Shown in pieces: positions 1 through 8,685 of a stretch of DNA of 48,013 nucleotides. Origin of the DNA: an uncultured Pelagibacteraceae bacterium (GTDB lineage Bacteria; Pseudomonadota; Alphaproteobacteria; Pelagibacterales; AG-422-B15); NCBI GenBank assembly GCA_902617525.1, contig CACMWW010000009.1, forward strand, positions 1-48,013. Direction: 5' to 3'. The position numbers and the translations under genes were made by a program. The notes under the pieces were generated by a model. The model was given only the letters and a program-made list of their open reading frames with translations. It did no database searches and was not told where the DNA came from. Positions within the stretch are counted from its first letter, which is position 1, and each line of letters starts with the position of its first letter.

Positions 1-350
1 AATATGATATTGTTTGTAATGGCGTAGAGCTGTCTTCAGGCGCTATACGAAACCATGTTCCAGAAATTATGTATAAGGCCTTTGAAATAGCTGGCTACAG
101 TAAAGATCAAGTGCGTGAAAAATTTGGAGGTATGATAAACGCTTTTACTTATGGCGTACCCCCTCATGGCGGCATTGCACCAGGAATAGATAGAATAGTC
201 ATGCTGCTTGCTCAAGAAAAAAATATTCGTGAGGTAATATTGTTTCCAATGAATCAACAGGCGCAGGATCTAATGATGCTCGCCCCTGCTGAAGTCGATA
301 AGACTACACTTGATGAGTTGAATTTAGAAGTTAAACCAACTGATGAATAA
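1..350 (+). CDS. aspS: Aspartyl-tRNA synthetase, C-terminal end (partial)
   Basis: This is the last 115 residues of aspartyl-tRNA synthetase, cut by the window start; the frame is open from base 3. The enzyme charges tRNA-Asp with aspartate in the cytoplasm. The fragment begins with [16 protein letters not shown], the late catalytic-core segment of bacterial AspRS. It carries class II motif 3 as [19 protein letters not shown], which binds ATP, and ends with the bacterial-type [15 protein letters not shown] tail. The tail-to-tail gap to nrdJ is a single base. The family identity is sure; nothing can be said about the N-terminal half. Confidence 0.95.
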   Translation, partial: YDIVCNGVELSSGAIRNHVPEIMYKAFEIAGYSKDQVREKFGGMINAFTYGVPPHGGIAPGIDRIVMLLAQEKNIREVILFPMNQQAQDLMMLAPAEVDKTTLDELNLEVKPTDE

Positions 351-351
351 A

Positions 352-3300
352 TTATGAGCAGCCAGTTGTGGCACCACAAGTATCGCATTTTAAGCAAGTG
401 CCATTTCTAACAAGAGTAAAAGAACCACATTCTGGACAAGCATCGCCTTCGTAGCCCATCATTCTTGCAGCTTGAACTCTGCTCATTGATTGATCAGATG
501 TAGAACCTGCGCTTACCGCAGTACTAATCGGTGCTTGTTCAGCTGACACAGTCTCCATGTTTCCGTTTGAACTAACTACCGAAAGTCCGTCCTGGCCTCG
601 TAAGTAACCTTGACTTGAAACCTTTTTAACAAGCTTCCAAGGAATTTCATTGCTTTTAAGTGTTCCCTCCTCAGCTCCAGTTCCAAGTGAGAAGTCAACA
701 TCAGTATTATCAGCATGTGCCAAATCATTTCTGCCTAGGTAAGAAACAGCGAGTTCTCTGAACACATAATCTAGAATAGATGTTGCATTTTTAATTCTAT
801 TATTACCTTGCACTACTCCAGCAGGATCAAATCTAGTAAAAGTATAAGCTTCTACGTACTCTTCTAGTGGAACTCCATATTGAAGGCCAATTGATATTGC
901 AATTGCAAAATTATTCATCAGACTTCTCAGGAAAGCTCCTTCTTTATGCATATCAATAAAGATTTCTCCTAAGCTACCATCCTCATATTCTCCGGTGTGA
1001 AGATAAACTTTATGGCCTCCTACAATAGCTTTTTGAATGTATCCTTTTCTTCTATCTGGAACTTTATTTCTTGAACCGTATACAACAGAATTCATGGCCT
1101 CTTTAGCAACAGCAATCGTTCTATCAATTTGGTTATCCGGTTGTTCAATTTCTTCTTCAACATCCTCATCAACAAGTTTTGATGCAAGTGGTTGACTTAA
1201 TTTTGAGCCATCACGATAGAGAGCATTTGCTTTTGTGCCAAGTTTCCACGACAGTAAATAAGCTTCATTACAATCTTCCACATCAGACTCTGCAGGCATG
1301 TTGATAGTTTTTGATATAGCTCCTGATATAAAAGGCTGAGCTGCTGCCATCATGCGTATATGACTTTCTACAGATAAATATCTTTTGCCGATCCTACCGC
1401 ACGGATTCGCACAATCAAATACAGCCAAATGATCATCTTTGATATGCGGTGAGCCCTCTAAGGTCATAGTGCCGCAACAAAAGGTATTTGCTTCATCGAT
1501 TTCATCATTTGTAAAACCTAAAGCAGTTAGCATATTAAAATTCATGTCAGTAAGTTGTTCTTCTGAAAAATTTAGCTTCTCTTTACAGAATTCTATCCCG
1601 AGGGTATATGAATTGAAAGAAAATCGAATATCAAAAACATTCTTTAAATTTTGCTCAAGAAGTTCGATTTGTTCCTCTTCAAAGCCTTTTTCTTTTAGTG
1701 TCTCGTGATTTATAGCGGGCGCATTGTTAAGCGTACCGTGACCAACGGCATAATTAATTGTTTCTTCAATTTCATCCTCTGTGTATTGAAGTTGCCTTAA
1801 TGCTTCTGGAACTGTTCTATTTATAATCTTAAAATAACCACCTCCAGCAAGTTTCTTGAATTTGACCATTGCAAAATCAGGTTCGATACCTGTTGTATCA
1901 CAGTCCATTACAAGACCAATAGTTCCAGTTGGCGCAATTACTGTTGTCTGCGCATTTCTAAAACCAAACTTTTGACCATTCTCATAAGCTTGATCCCATG
2001 CATTTTGCGCCTCCATTCCTAAGTTTGTATCTCTTAAATCTTCAACAACAAATGGCACAGGATTAATATGCAGACCTTCATACTCATCAGTCTTCCCATA
2101 TGCGGCTCTTCTATGATTTCTCATAACTCGAAGCATATTTTTAGAGTTTTGTTGATATCCAGGGAAGGGGCCTTGTTCGGATGCGACTTCAGCTGAAGTT
2201 GCATAAGATATGCCAGTCATTAAAGCTGTTATGGCTGCACAATTTGCTCTTCCTTCTTCACTATCATAGGCTACACCTTTAGACATTAGGTAGCCTCCTA
2301 AATTCGCATATCCAAGACCAAGTGTCCTGTATTCATAAGAGAGTTTCGCTATTTCTTTTGACGGAAATTGAGCCATCATTACTGAAATTTCTAATATTAA
2401 TGTCCATATTCTTACAGCATGTTTGAACAAGTCAGTGTTTAAACATTTGTTCTCATCCATAAATGTCATTAGATTTAGAGATGCTAAGTTGCAGGCAGTA
2501 TTGTCTAAGAACATATACTCCGAGCAAGGGTTTGAAGCTCTAATCTCACCACTTTCTGGGCATGTGTGCCAATCATTAATTGTCGTATGGAACTGAATAC
2601 CAGGATCAGCACAGGCCCACGCAGAATATCCAACTTGATCCCAAAGATCTTTTGCCTTTACTGTTTTACTTACTGAATTGTCAATTCTATTAATTAAGTT
2701 CCAATCTTTGTCTTCAATTACAGCATTTAAAAAATCGTCAGTAACTCGAACTGAATTATTTGAATTCTGACCTGAAACTGTCACATAAGCCTCTGAATCC
2801 CAATCTGTGTTATAAGTCTCAAATTCTATGGATTTATAGCCTTGTTTTGCAAAATGTATGATCCTTTGAATATAGTTTTCAGGAACTTCATTTTTTCTTG
2901 CAGCAATAATTTCTCTTTTTAAAGCTGGGTTTTTTGCAGGTTCAAAACAACTTTCACCATCAGCTTCACAGTTGTGGCAAGCATTCATAATGCTTTTTAG
3001 ATGTTTTGAGCATATTTTTGATCCTGTAACAATAGATGCTACTTTTTGTTCTTCTGTAACTTTCCATTTAATAAACTCTTCAATATCAGGATGATCTATA
3101 TCTACAACGACCATTTTAGCGGCTCTTCTAGTTGTGCCGCCTGATTTAATTGCCCCCGCAGCTCTATCACCAATTTTAAGAAAACTCATCAGTCCAGATG
3201 ATTTTCCTCCACCAGATAAACCTTCAGAAGAACCCCTGAGGTTCGAGAAGTTTGTTCCAGTCCCAGACCCATACTTGAAGAGTCTCGCTTCACGCACCCA

Positions 3301-3936
3301 TAAATCCATAATACCTCCATCATTTACCAAATCATCATCTATGCTTTGAATAAAGCATGCATGAGGTTGAGGTCTTTCGTAAGAACTTGAGGATCTAGTT
3401 AGCTTTCCAGTTTCATGATCAACATAAAAATGACCTTGAGAAGGACCATCGATTCCATAGGCCCAGTTTAATCCTGTATTGAACCATTGAGGGCTGTTTG
3501 GCGCAACCATTTGATTAGCAAGCATATAACGGACTTCATCAAAAAAAGCTTTTGCATCGTCTTCTGAAGAAAAATAACCACCTTTCCATCCCCAATATGT
3601 CCATGCCCCTGCAAGTCTATCAAAAACTTGCTGCGAGCTTGTTTCGGACGAATAACTTACTTCTCCATCACTCTCATCAGCAGTTCTCGGAGCGAGCCAT
3701 GATGGAACATTTTTTTCATCAGTTCGTTTTAGTTTTGAGGGAACACCAGCTTTTCTAAAATATTTTTGAGAGAGAATATCACTTGCAACTTGACTCCATT
3801 GTTCTGGAACCTCAAAATTTTCTAATTTAAATACAAGAGACCCATCAGGATTAACTATTTCACTTGAAACCTTTTTAAAATTTATACTTTCGTATGGTGA
3901 TTGATTAGCAGTTGTAAATTCTCTATTTATTTTCAT
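352..3936 (-). CDS. nrdJ: Vitamin B12-dependent (class II) ribonucleotide reductase
   Basis: It reduces ribonucleotides to deoxyribonucleotides using adenosylcobalamin to make the thiyl radical. At 1194 residues it has the size of the large alphaproteobacterial NrdJ form. Active-site segments are visible: [20 protein letters not shown] near residue 470 and a later [10 protein letters not shown] followed by [15 protein letters not shown]. The last ~28 residues form a Cys-rich tail (CPEC, then CLKCDTCG), typical of this long form and thought to shuttle electrons. The C-terminal third also contains the conserved [12 protein letters not shown] segment. It is a single gene, facing the aspS end. 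Upstream, 150-190 nt from the start codon, lie two likely NrdR boxes. No other reductase is in the window. Needing B12 for dNTP synthesis implies cobalamin uptake or synthesis elsewhere. Confidence 0.97.
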   Translation of the reverse strand: MKINREFTTANQSPYESINFKKVSSEIVNPDGSLVFKLENFEVPEQWSQVASDILSQKYFRKAGVPSKLKRTDEKNVPSWLAPRTADESDGEVSYSSETSSQQVFDRLAGAWTYWGWKGGYFSSEDDAKAFFDEVRYMLANQMVAPNSPQWFNTGLNWAYGIDGPSQGHFYVDHETGKLTRSSSSYERPQPHACFIQSIDDDLVNDGGIMDLWVREARLFKYGSGTGTNFSNLRGSSEGLSGGGKSSGLMSFLKIGDRAAGAIKSGGTTRRAAKMVVVDIDHPDIEEFIKWKVTEEQKVASIVTGSKICSKHLKSIMNACHNCEADGESCFEPAKNPALKREIIAARKNEVPENYIQRIIHFAKQGYKSIEFETYNTDWDSEAYVTVSGQNSNNSVRVTDDFLNAVIEDKDWNLINRIDNSVSKTVKAKDLWDQVGYSAWACADPGIQFHTTINDWHTCPESGEIRASNPCSEYMFLDNTACNLASLNLMTFMDENKCLNTDLFKHAVRIWTLILEISVMMAQFPSKEIAKLSYEYRTLGLGYANLGGYLMSKGVAYDSEEGRANCAAITALMTGISYATSAEVASEQGPFPGYQQNSKNMLRVMRNHRRAAYGKTDEYEGLHINPVPFVVEDLRDTNLGMEAQNAWDQAYENGQKFGFRNAQTTVIAPTGTIGLVMDCDTTGIEPDFAMVKFKKLAGGGYFKIINRTVPEALRQLQYTEDEIEETINYAVGHGTLNNAPAINHETLKEKGFEEEQIELLEQNLKNVFDIRFSFNSYTLGIEFCKEKLNFSEEQLTDMNFNMLTALGFTNDEIDEANTFCCGTMTLEGSPHIKDDHLAVFDCANPCGRIGKRYLSVESHIRMMAAAQPFISGAISKTINMPAESDVEDCNEAYLLSWKLGTKANALYRDGSKLSQPLASKLVDEDVEEEIEQPDNQIDRTIAVAKEAMNSVVYGSRNKVPDRRKGYIQKAIVGGHKVYLHTGEYEDGSLGEIFIDMHKEGAFLRSLMNNFAIAISIGLQYGVPLEEYVEAYTFTRFDPAGVVQGNNRIKNATSILDYVFRELAVSYLGRNDLAHADNTDVDFSLGTGAEEGTLKSNEIPWKLVKKVSSQGYLRGQDGLSVVSSNGNMETVSAEQAPISTAVSAGSTSDQSMSRVQAARMMGYEGDACPECGSFTLVRNGTCLKCDTCGATTGCS

Positions 3937-4247
3937 TATTTTCCCTTCTAAAATATAGTCATTGCAACAGACGAGCTTATAAAAAAACCAATATCAATAA
4001 TTTAATGGTCTCGACCGTAAATTGTGCCAGAATGCTAAATGAGTAACTTTCTAGATTATTGATAATTTATTATTTGAAAAATGAAGTCAACATATTGTGT
4101 AAAAAAAATTGAAAACCACTATATAAGGTATATAAAATGTTATCAAAATTAAAAAAAGTCAATATTTTCAGTATTTTATCAACTCAATATAATTAACTAA
4201 TTGTTGAAAAAACTGTTAATTTTAAGCTTAATAATTCATAAATAATT
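3937..4247. other. Divergent intergenic region, nrdJ / NDUFA12
   Basis: This is one of the only two gene-free stretches above 300 nt. It is very AT-rich and must hold the promoters of both divergent genes. It contains the paired NrdR-like boxes annotated separately. I looked for the conserved GCCACTG element of a cobalamin riboswitch on the nrdJ strand and did not see it. The nrdJ start is preceded by AGAAGGGAAAATA, a fair ribosome binding site. Confidence 0.6.
4085..4131 (-). promoter_or_regulatory. Tandem NrdR-box pair overlapping a candidate -35 of nrdJ
   Basis: Two copies close to the NrdR-box core CWATATATWG are present: CAACATATTG at 4088-4097 (9 of 10 positions) and CTATATAAGG at 4119-4128 (8 of 10). 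The core starts are 31 nt apart, the three-helical-turn spacing known for NrdR tandem sites. The first box with flanks (AGT...TGT) matches well outside the core. On the minus strand TTGACT (4090-4085) overlaps the first box and could be the nrdJ -35 hexamer, with weak -10 candidates 15-17 nt further on. That geometry fits repression by NrdR. The sites also lie about 120 nt upstream of the NDUFA12 gene, but nrdJ is the expected target. Confidence 0.6.
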
Positions 4248-4616
4248 ATGTTGAAAGAGATATTTACTTGGTGGAACGGGAAGACCATAGGCACTAGAAT
4301 TTGGTCTTATTTTAATGGAGTCTTGGTTGGAACTGATGATCAGGGTAATAAATATTATAAAAATAAAAAAGATACTAAGAGGTGGGTTATTTACAGCAGT
4401 GTAGTTGAGTCAACTCTTGTTAATCCAGAATGGAACAATTGGCTTAGATACACGTCATTATCAAAACCATCTAAATTTGAAAAACATGAATGGCAGATAG
4501 ATCATTTGCCGAATTTAACAGGTACTAATGCTGCCTATGATCCAGAAAATAGTAAAAAGGAAAAGCGGTCAGTTGCTAAAAATAATGATTATAAAAAATG
4601 GAGTCCAAACAATTAG
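4248..4616 (+). CDS. NADH:ubiquinone oxidoreductase accessory subunit, NDUFA12 (B17.2) family
   Basis: A 122-residue protein that matches the alphaproteobacterial homologue of the mitochondrial complex I subunit NDUFA12/B17.2. Family signatures are the N-terminal FTWWNGKTIGTR, then GTDDQGNKYY, RWVIY and NPEWNNWLRYT. In mitochondria this subunit sits on the matrix arm of complex I; in alphaproteobacteria it is one of the few shared supernumerary subunits. The Pro-Pro-Glu-Trp of most family members is Asn-Pro-Glu-Trp here. The other nuo genes are not in the window, which is normal. The following DUF2155 gene overlaps it by 32 nt, and this gene pair is a common alphaproteobacterial neighbourhood. 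Confidence 0.9.
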   Translation: MLKEIFTWWNGKTIGTRIWSYFNGVLVGTDDQGNKYYKNKKDTKRWVIYSSVVESTLVNPEWNNWLRYTSLSKPSKFEKHEWQIDHLPNLTGTNAAYDPENSKKEKRSVAKNNDYKKWSPNN

Positions 4617-5094
4617 AGTAATATTCGATATATTATTTTTGAGTTTATTATTGCTCTCTAATCTCAACGCTCAGGACATTGAAAATTTACCACTGATAAA
4701 TTTGAATGAAATTGAACCCACCTATGAAGATGAAGTTTTAGATCAAAACATTGAAAATGATTTAAAGGATAAAGATTTTATTAATAGTAAGAATAAAAAT
4801 TTTGAAGAGCCGTTCGCTACCGTCAGTTTATTAAATAAAATTACAGCAGAAGTTAAAACTATAGATATTAAATTGAAAGAAAACTATCTTTATGAAGAAT
4901 TAAAAATTTATGTGATCGATTGCTATAATAGCAAGCCATTAGAAAAAGCTGAAACCGCAGTATATTTGAATATTTACATCGAGAAAACTATGAAAAAAAT
5001 ATTTAACGGATGGATGATAAAATCTCTTCCTTCAATATCATCAATGGAACACCCTATATATGATCTCTGGGTAGATGATTGCTATAAACTATAG
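4585..5094 (+). CDS. DUF2155 domain exported protein
   Basis: A 169-residue protein of unknown function with a DUF2155 domain in its C-terminal half. Signs of the family are the ATVSLLNKITAEVKTIDI stretch, the central CYNSKPLEKAETAVYLNIY segment, and the ending FNGWMIKSLPSISSMEHPIYD followed by VDDC. The two Cys residues may form a disulfide. I take the ATG at 4585, not the longer open frame from 4528, because it gives a clean signal peptide (hydrophobic core ILFLSLLLLS, then LNAQ before the mature chain). The gene overlaps NDUFA12 by 32 nt and its last 6 nt overlap the end of the convergent accC. In related genomes an aat gene often lies between accC and this gene; none is here. Confidence 0.85.
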   Translation: MIIKNGVQTIRVIFDILFLSLLLLSNLNAQDIENLPLINLNEIEPTYEDEVLDQNIENDLKDKDFINSKNKNFEEPFATVSLLNKITAEVKTIDIKLKENYLYEELKIYVIDCYNSKPLEKAETAVYLNIYIEKTMKKIFNGWMIKSLPSISSMEHPIYDLWVDDCYKL

Positions 5095-6429
5095 CTTCTC
5101 AATATTATTTTCTAACCAATTTATAGCTACTCCTCCATTCTTAAACTCTGGAGAAGATAGTATTTTTTTATGAAGCTCAATGTTAGTATCTATCCCGTCA
5201 ATAACAATTTCATTAAGAGACCTCAACGCTCTCTTGATAGCATGATTTCTTGTTCTGCCAGTAGAGATTAACTTCGCCAATAAATTATCATAATAGTGCG
5301 GTACTTTGTAACCAGAATAAATAAAGGTATCTAGTCTAATTCCGTTACCTGCGGGAGGATGATACATTTCTATTTTGCCAGCAGATGGCTTGAAATCTTT
5401 TGAGCTCTCAGCATTTATTCTACATTCAATTGAATGTCCGAGAGGTTTTATGTTTTCTTGATTTGTAAAAATTTTATCTCCATGAGCAACACATATTTGT
5501 TCTCTAACGAGATCCACTCTAGTTAACATTTCCGTAATAGGGTGTTCCACTTGAAGCCTTGTATTCATCTCCATGAAATAAAATTCCTTACCGTCAAATA
5601 AAAATTCGAGAGTACCCAAGCCCAAATAACCCATTTTTTCCATTGCATCAACGCATGTCTTAAATAGTTTCTGTTTTTTTTTCTCATCTACATTAGGCGC
5701 AAGAGCTTCTTCGACAACTTTCTGATTACGTCTTTGTACAGAGCAGTCTCTTTCATGCAAATGAAGAAAATTACCATGAGTATCGCAAATAACCTGAACT
5801 TCAATATGCCTTGGTGAGTCAATAAATTTTTCAATATATATTGAGTCATTTCCAAAAAAAGAAAGTGCCTCCTGTTTAATAATTGGCAATGCATCCTTTA
5901 ATTCTTTTTTAGAATTAACAATTTTCATTCCTCTGCCACCACCTCCAGCACTGGCCTTAAGTAAAACGGGGTATCCTATCTCATCACTAGCTATCAGCGC
6001 ATCAGACTCACTTTTGACTTCACCTTCAGAACCTGGAACTGTTGGTACGCCAAATTGTTTCATTATTTTTTTAGCCTCAATTTTATCGCCCATCATTTCA
6101 ATATGAGAATACTTTGGTCCAATAAAAGTTAGCTTATGGTCCTCAAGCATTCTGGCAAATGAAGAATTTTCAGAGAGAAAGCCATACCCTGGATGAACTG
6201 CTTGAGCCCCTGTAATTTCACATGCTGAAATTATGGCATGTGCATTTAAATAGCTTTTATTAACTGGATTAGGCCCAATGCAAACACTCTCATCCGCAAT
6301 TCTGACATGCATAGACTCAGTATCCGCTTCACTGTGAACAGCTACAGTTGAAATTCCAAGTTCTTGGCAGGCTCGATTTATTCTAACTGCAATTTCACCT
6401 CGGTTAGCAATTAGAACTTTATCAAACAT
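5089..6429 (-). CDS. accC: Acetyl-CoA carboxylase, biotin carboxylase subunit
   Basis: It carboxylates the biotin on AccB using ATP and bicarbonate, the first half-reaction of malonyl-CoA synthesis for fatty acids. At 446 residues it has the usual length. The start MFDKVLIANRGEIAVRI, the ATP-grasp glycine loop KASAGGGGRGMKIV at residues 158-171, and the active-site EMNTRLQVEHPITE at 287-300 are all intact. Its ATG overlaps the accB stop codon by one base (TAATG), so translation is probably coupled and the two subunits are made in step. It is the last gene of the minus-strand run that starts with rne. Confidence 0.97.
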   Translation of the reverse strand: MFDKVLIANRGEIAVRINRACQELGISTVAVHSEADTESMHVRIADESVCIGPNPVNKSYLNAHAIISACEITGAQAVHPGYGFLSENSSFARMLEDHKLTFIGPKYSHIEMMGDKIEAKKIMKQFGVPTVPGSEGEVKSESDALIASDEIGYPVLLKASAGGGGRGMKIVNSKKELKDALPIIKQEALSFFGNDSIYIEKFIDSPRHIEVQVICDTHGNFLHLHERDCSVQRRNQKVVEEALAPNVDEKKKQKLFKTCVDAMEKMGYLGLGTLEFLFDGKEFYFMEMNTRLQVEHPITEMLTRVDLVREQICVAHGDKIFTNQENIKPLGHSIECRINAESSKDFKPSAGKIEMYHPPAGNGIRLDTFIYSGYKVPHYYDNLLAKLISTGRTRNHAIKRALRSLNEIVIDGIDTNIELHKKILSSPEFKNGGVAINWLENNIEKL

Positions 6430-6875
6430 TATCCTATGAGCATTAATGGTTGGCCAAATTCTACCGCTTGCTCATTTTCAACTAAAATTTTGATTACTTT
6501 TCCTTGCAGTGAAGACTCTATAGGATTCATTGTTTTCATCGCTTCAACAATAAGAATTGTTTGGCCTGATTTAACAGAATCACCAATATTCACAAATTTA
6601 TTTGCACCTGGTTCTGGTTGGAGGTAAACGGTTCCTACCATTGGTGATTTGATTACTCTTGGATCGTTTTTGTAATCATCTTCACTTGCTTGTATTTCTG
6701 AATTATTTTGAGTTGGAATATCTTTATCAACAGGCTGTAAGCGAGCACCTTTCGCAACTGAAACTGAAAAATCCCCATCTGAATATGAAACTTCAGTTAA
6801 ATTTAATTCCTCAAGAATTTTTACTAAATCTTTTATTGGTTTTGGGTCGATATTTTTTTTAGACTTATCACTCAT
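6429..6875 (-). CDS. accB: Acetyl-CoA carboxylase biotin carboxyl carrier protein
   Basis: A 148-residue carrier subunit. The biotinyl domain is C-terminal with the modification site EAMKTMNPIE, so biotin is expected on Lys114. It is preceded by a short N-terminal helix region (about residues 10-45) and a polar linker, the usual BCCP layout; the linker here is short and lacks the Ala/Pro repeats of enterobacterial AccB. The domain core SPMVGTVYLQPEPG is typical. It lies 12 nt after aroQ and overlaps accC by one base. Confidence 0.96.
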   Translation of the reverse strand: MSDKSKKNIDPKPIKDLVKILEELNLTEVSYSDGDFSVSVAKGARLQPVDKDIPTQNNSEIQASEDDYKNDPRVIKSPMVGTVYLQPEPGANKFVNIGDSVKSGQTILIVEAMKTMNPIESSLQGKVIKILVENEQAVEFGQPLMLIG

Positions 6876-6887
6876 AAGGTTATACTT

Positions 6888-7331
6888 TTATATTAATTTA
6901 ATCATTCCTTCAACTGCGAGCACATAGCTATTTGGCCCAAACCCACAAATAACTCCGTGCACCCCTTTACTTATATATGAGTGATGTCTAAAGTCTTCTC
7001 TCCTAAATAAATTGGATAAATGAATTTCAATTTTTGGGATTTCTATTGATAAAAGTGCATCCAATATTGCTACTGAGGTATGAGAAAAGCCACCCCCATT
7101 AATTATCAGTCCAGATGCAGTATTTTTTGATTTTTGTATGCAGTCTACAATATCACCTTCAGAATTAGATTGAAAAAAATTCACATCAATTTCTTTATAG
7201 TTTTGAGCGATGTAATCCCTTACAGACTTGTGCACTTCATCCAAAGTCATAGATCCATAAATTTCTGGCTCTCTTTCACCGAGCATATTTAAATTGGGCC
7301 CATCGACAAATTGAATAAATTTTCTACTCAT
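6888..7331 (-). CDS. aroQ: 3-dehydroquinate dehydratase, type II
   Basis: It converts 3-dehydroquinate to 3-dehydroshikimate in the shikimate pathway. The 147-residue length fits the dodecameric type II family. Motifs are DGPNLNMLGEREPEIYG at residues 10-26 with the catalytic Tyr25, FFQSNSEGDIVDCIQ, INGGGFSHTSVA and EIHLSN with the catalytic His in the preceding region. The gene order aroQ-accB-accC is conserved across alphaproteobacteria, which supports one operon here. The spacing to the upstream protease gene is 22 nt. Confidence 0.96.
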   Translation of the reverse strand: MSRKFIQFVDGPNLNMLGEREPEIYGSMTLDEVHKSVRDYIAQNYKEIDVNFFQSNSEGDIVDCIQKSKNTASGLIINGGGFSHTSVAILDALLSIEIPKIEIHLSNLFRREDFRHHSYISKGVHGVICGFGPNSYVLAVEGMIKLI

Positions 7332-7353
7332 CTTGATATTATACTTCTAATCA

Positions 7354-8685
7354 TCATCTTTTTGAAACTTCTTTCTGTAAAATTTCAATTAAATCATTAG
7401 TTCGATACCATTCTGGAGAATTTTCCTCAATTTGTTTTAATGCTTTAACCGCAAATTCATAAGATAACTCACGTTCACCAATTAGAAAATATCGTTCAGC
7501 AGTGGCATAGTTAGCCAGTGTAATTGATCCAGTTTGTGCATATGCTCTTGACAATAAATACCATGCATAGGCATTTTCTGAGTTGATAAGTAATGATTTT
7601 TTTAAATTAAAAATAGCTTCTTTTGATTTATCGGTTTCCTCGAAGGTTAACAAGTAATTACCCATCATCATGTAATATAAGTCATTTACTTTATTAATAT
7701 TATTAATTGCTGCTTCATGGTAAAAAGTGGCACTTTTGTAATCGTTATTTGCAAAGTATATCTCGCCCAGGAGTTCATTGTAAAATGGATTGGTTGGATA
7801 CTTATTAATAAGTCGTTTCATATTTTCAATTGATTTCGTGTGATTACCTTGAAAATAGGCTGATACTGCAGTCGCGTACAAGTCTACATCTTTCGTTGTG
7901 TTGTAGATAGCTTCTGTTTCATAGTGTGGATGCGTAAAACCATGCAGTTTAGCTTTTAATAGCTCAAATTTTTTTTGAAATGTTTTATCTGTATTGTAAT
8001 TGCAATCATTATAATTTTCTAACGAAGAATTAATCCATCCAATTCTATTTTGAACAAGCGGGTGAGTAGATCTATAATTATTTTCATCGAAGGTATAAGA
8101 CTCATTTATGTCCTCAATTTTTTTTAAGAATTCTATTAAATATTTTCCGTTGATTCCATTATCACACAAGATCTTTACAGCAGCTTGATCTGCAGAAGCT
8201 TCCTGAGTTCTCGAATAATAGGAAAAATTATCTGATACACTTGCTTGCCCAACCATTACTCCCGCTATTCCGGCATCAGTTGCGCCTGCGATCATTCCAA
8301 TTATACCGAGTAAATATATTGGCAAAGCTTTATTAGAAAGATTAGATATTTCAATTGATGTATTAAAAATATGTCCTCCTAATACATGAGCCAGTTCGTG
8401 CGCAAGTACAGCGGCGTACTCTCTGTAGTCATTTGCTGTCAAAATAAGTTCAGTATTTATGAAAATATTTTGACCTCCAGTTACAAAAGCATTTACTTGA
8501 TCACTTTTTACAAAATAAATTTTTAAATCTTCTGATTCAAGATTGCTTGAATTCGATAAAATAGTAACAATATCATGGGTAAATTCTTCTAATTCAGTAT
8601 CTCTAATAATTTCAAAAGCATTCGACTGAGAAAAAAGGAAATAAAATATAAAAAAAAATTTAACAAAAAATTTATGACATTTCAT
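7354..8685 (-). CDS. Exported M48-family metalloprotease with TPR repeats (BepA-like)
   Basis: A 443-residue periplasmic zinc protease of the BepA/YfgC type, which helps outer-membrane protein assembly and degrades stalled substrates. The N-terminus KFFVKFFFIFYFLFSQSNA is a signal peptide. The zinc site HELAHVLGGH begins near residue 96 and the third ligand is likely Glu in TQEASADQAA. The second half is a run of degenerate TPR helices (for example NPFYNELLGEIYFANNDYKSA and AYAWYLLSRAYAQTG). I choose the ATG at 8685, which overlaps the rne stop by one base (TAATG), over a GTG at 8697 because it fits the tight coupling style of this region. Confidence 0.9.
   Translation of the reverse strand: MKCHKFFVKFFFIFYFLFSQSNAFEIIRDTELEEFTHDIVTILSNSSNLESEDLKIYFVKSDQVNAFVTGGQNIFINTELILTANDYREYAAVLAHELAHVLGGHIFNTSIEISNLSNKALPIYLLGIIGMIAGATDAGIAGVMVGQASVSDNFSYYSRTQEASADQAAVKILCDNGINGKYLIEFLKKIEDINESYTFDENNYRSTHPLVQNRIGWINSSLENYNDCNYNTDKTFQKKFELLKAKLHGFTHPHYETEAIYNTTKDVDLYATAVSAYFQGNHTKSIENMKRLINKYPTNPFYNELLGEIYFANNDYKSATFYHEAAINNINKVNDLYYMMMGNYLLTFEETDKSKEAIFNLKKSLLINSENAYAWYLLSRAYAQTGSITLANYATAERYFLIGERELSYEFAVKALKQIEENSPEWYRTNDLIEILQKEVSKR

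Noticed and set aside
3937..4247. Cobalamin riboswitch controlling nrdJ
   Set aside because: No conserved B12-box sequence could be found on the nrdJ strand; NrdR boxes explain the region better.
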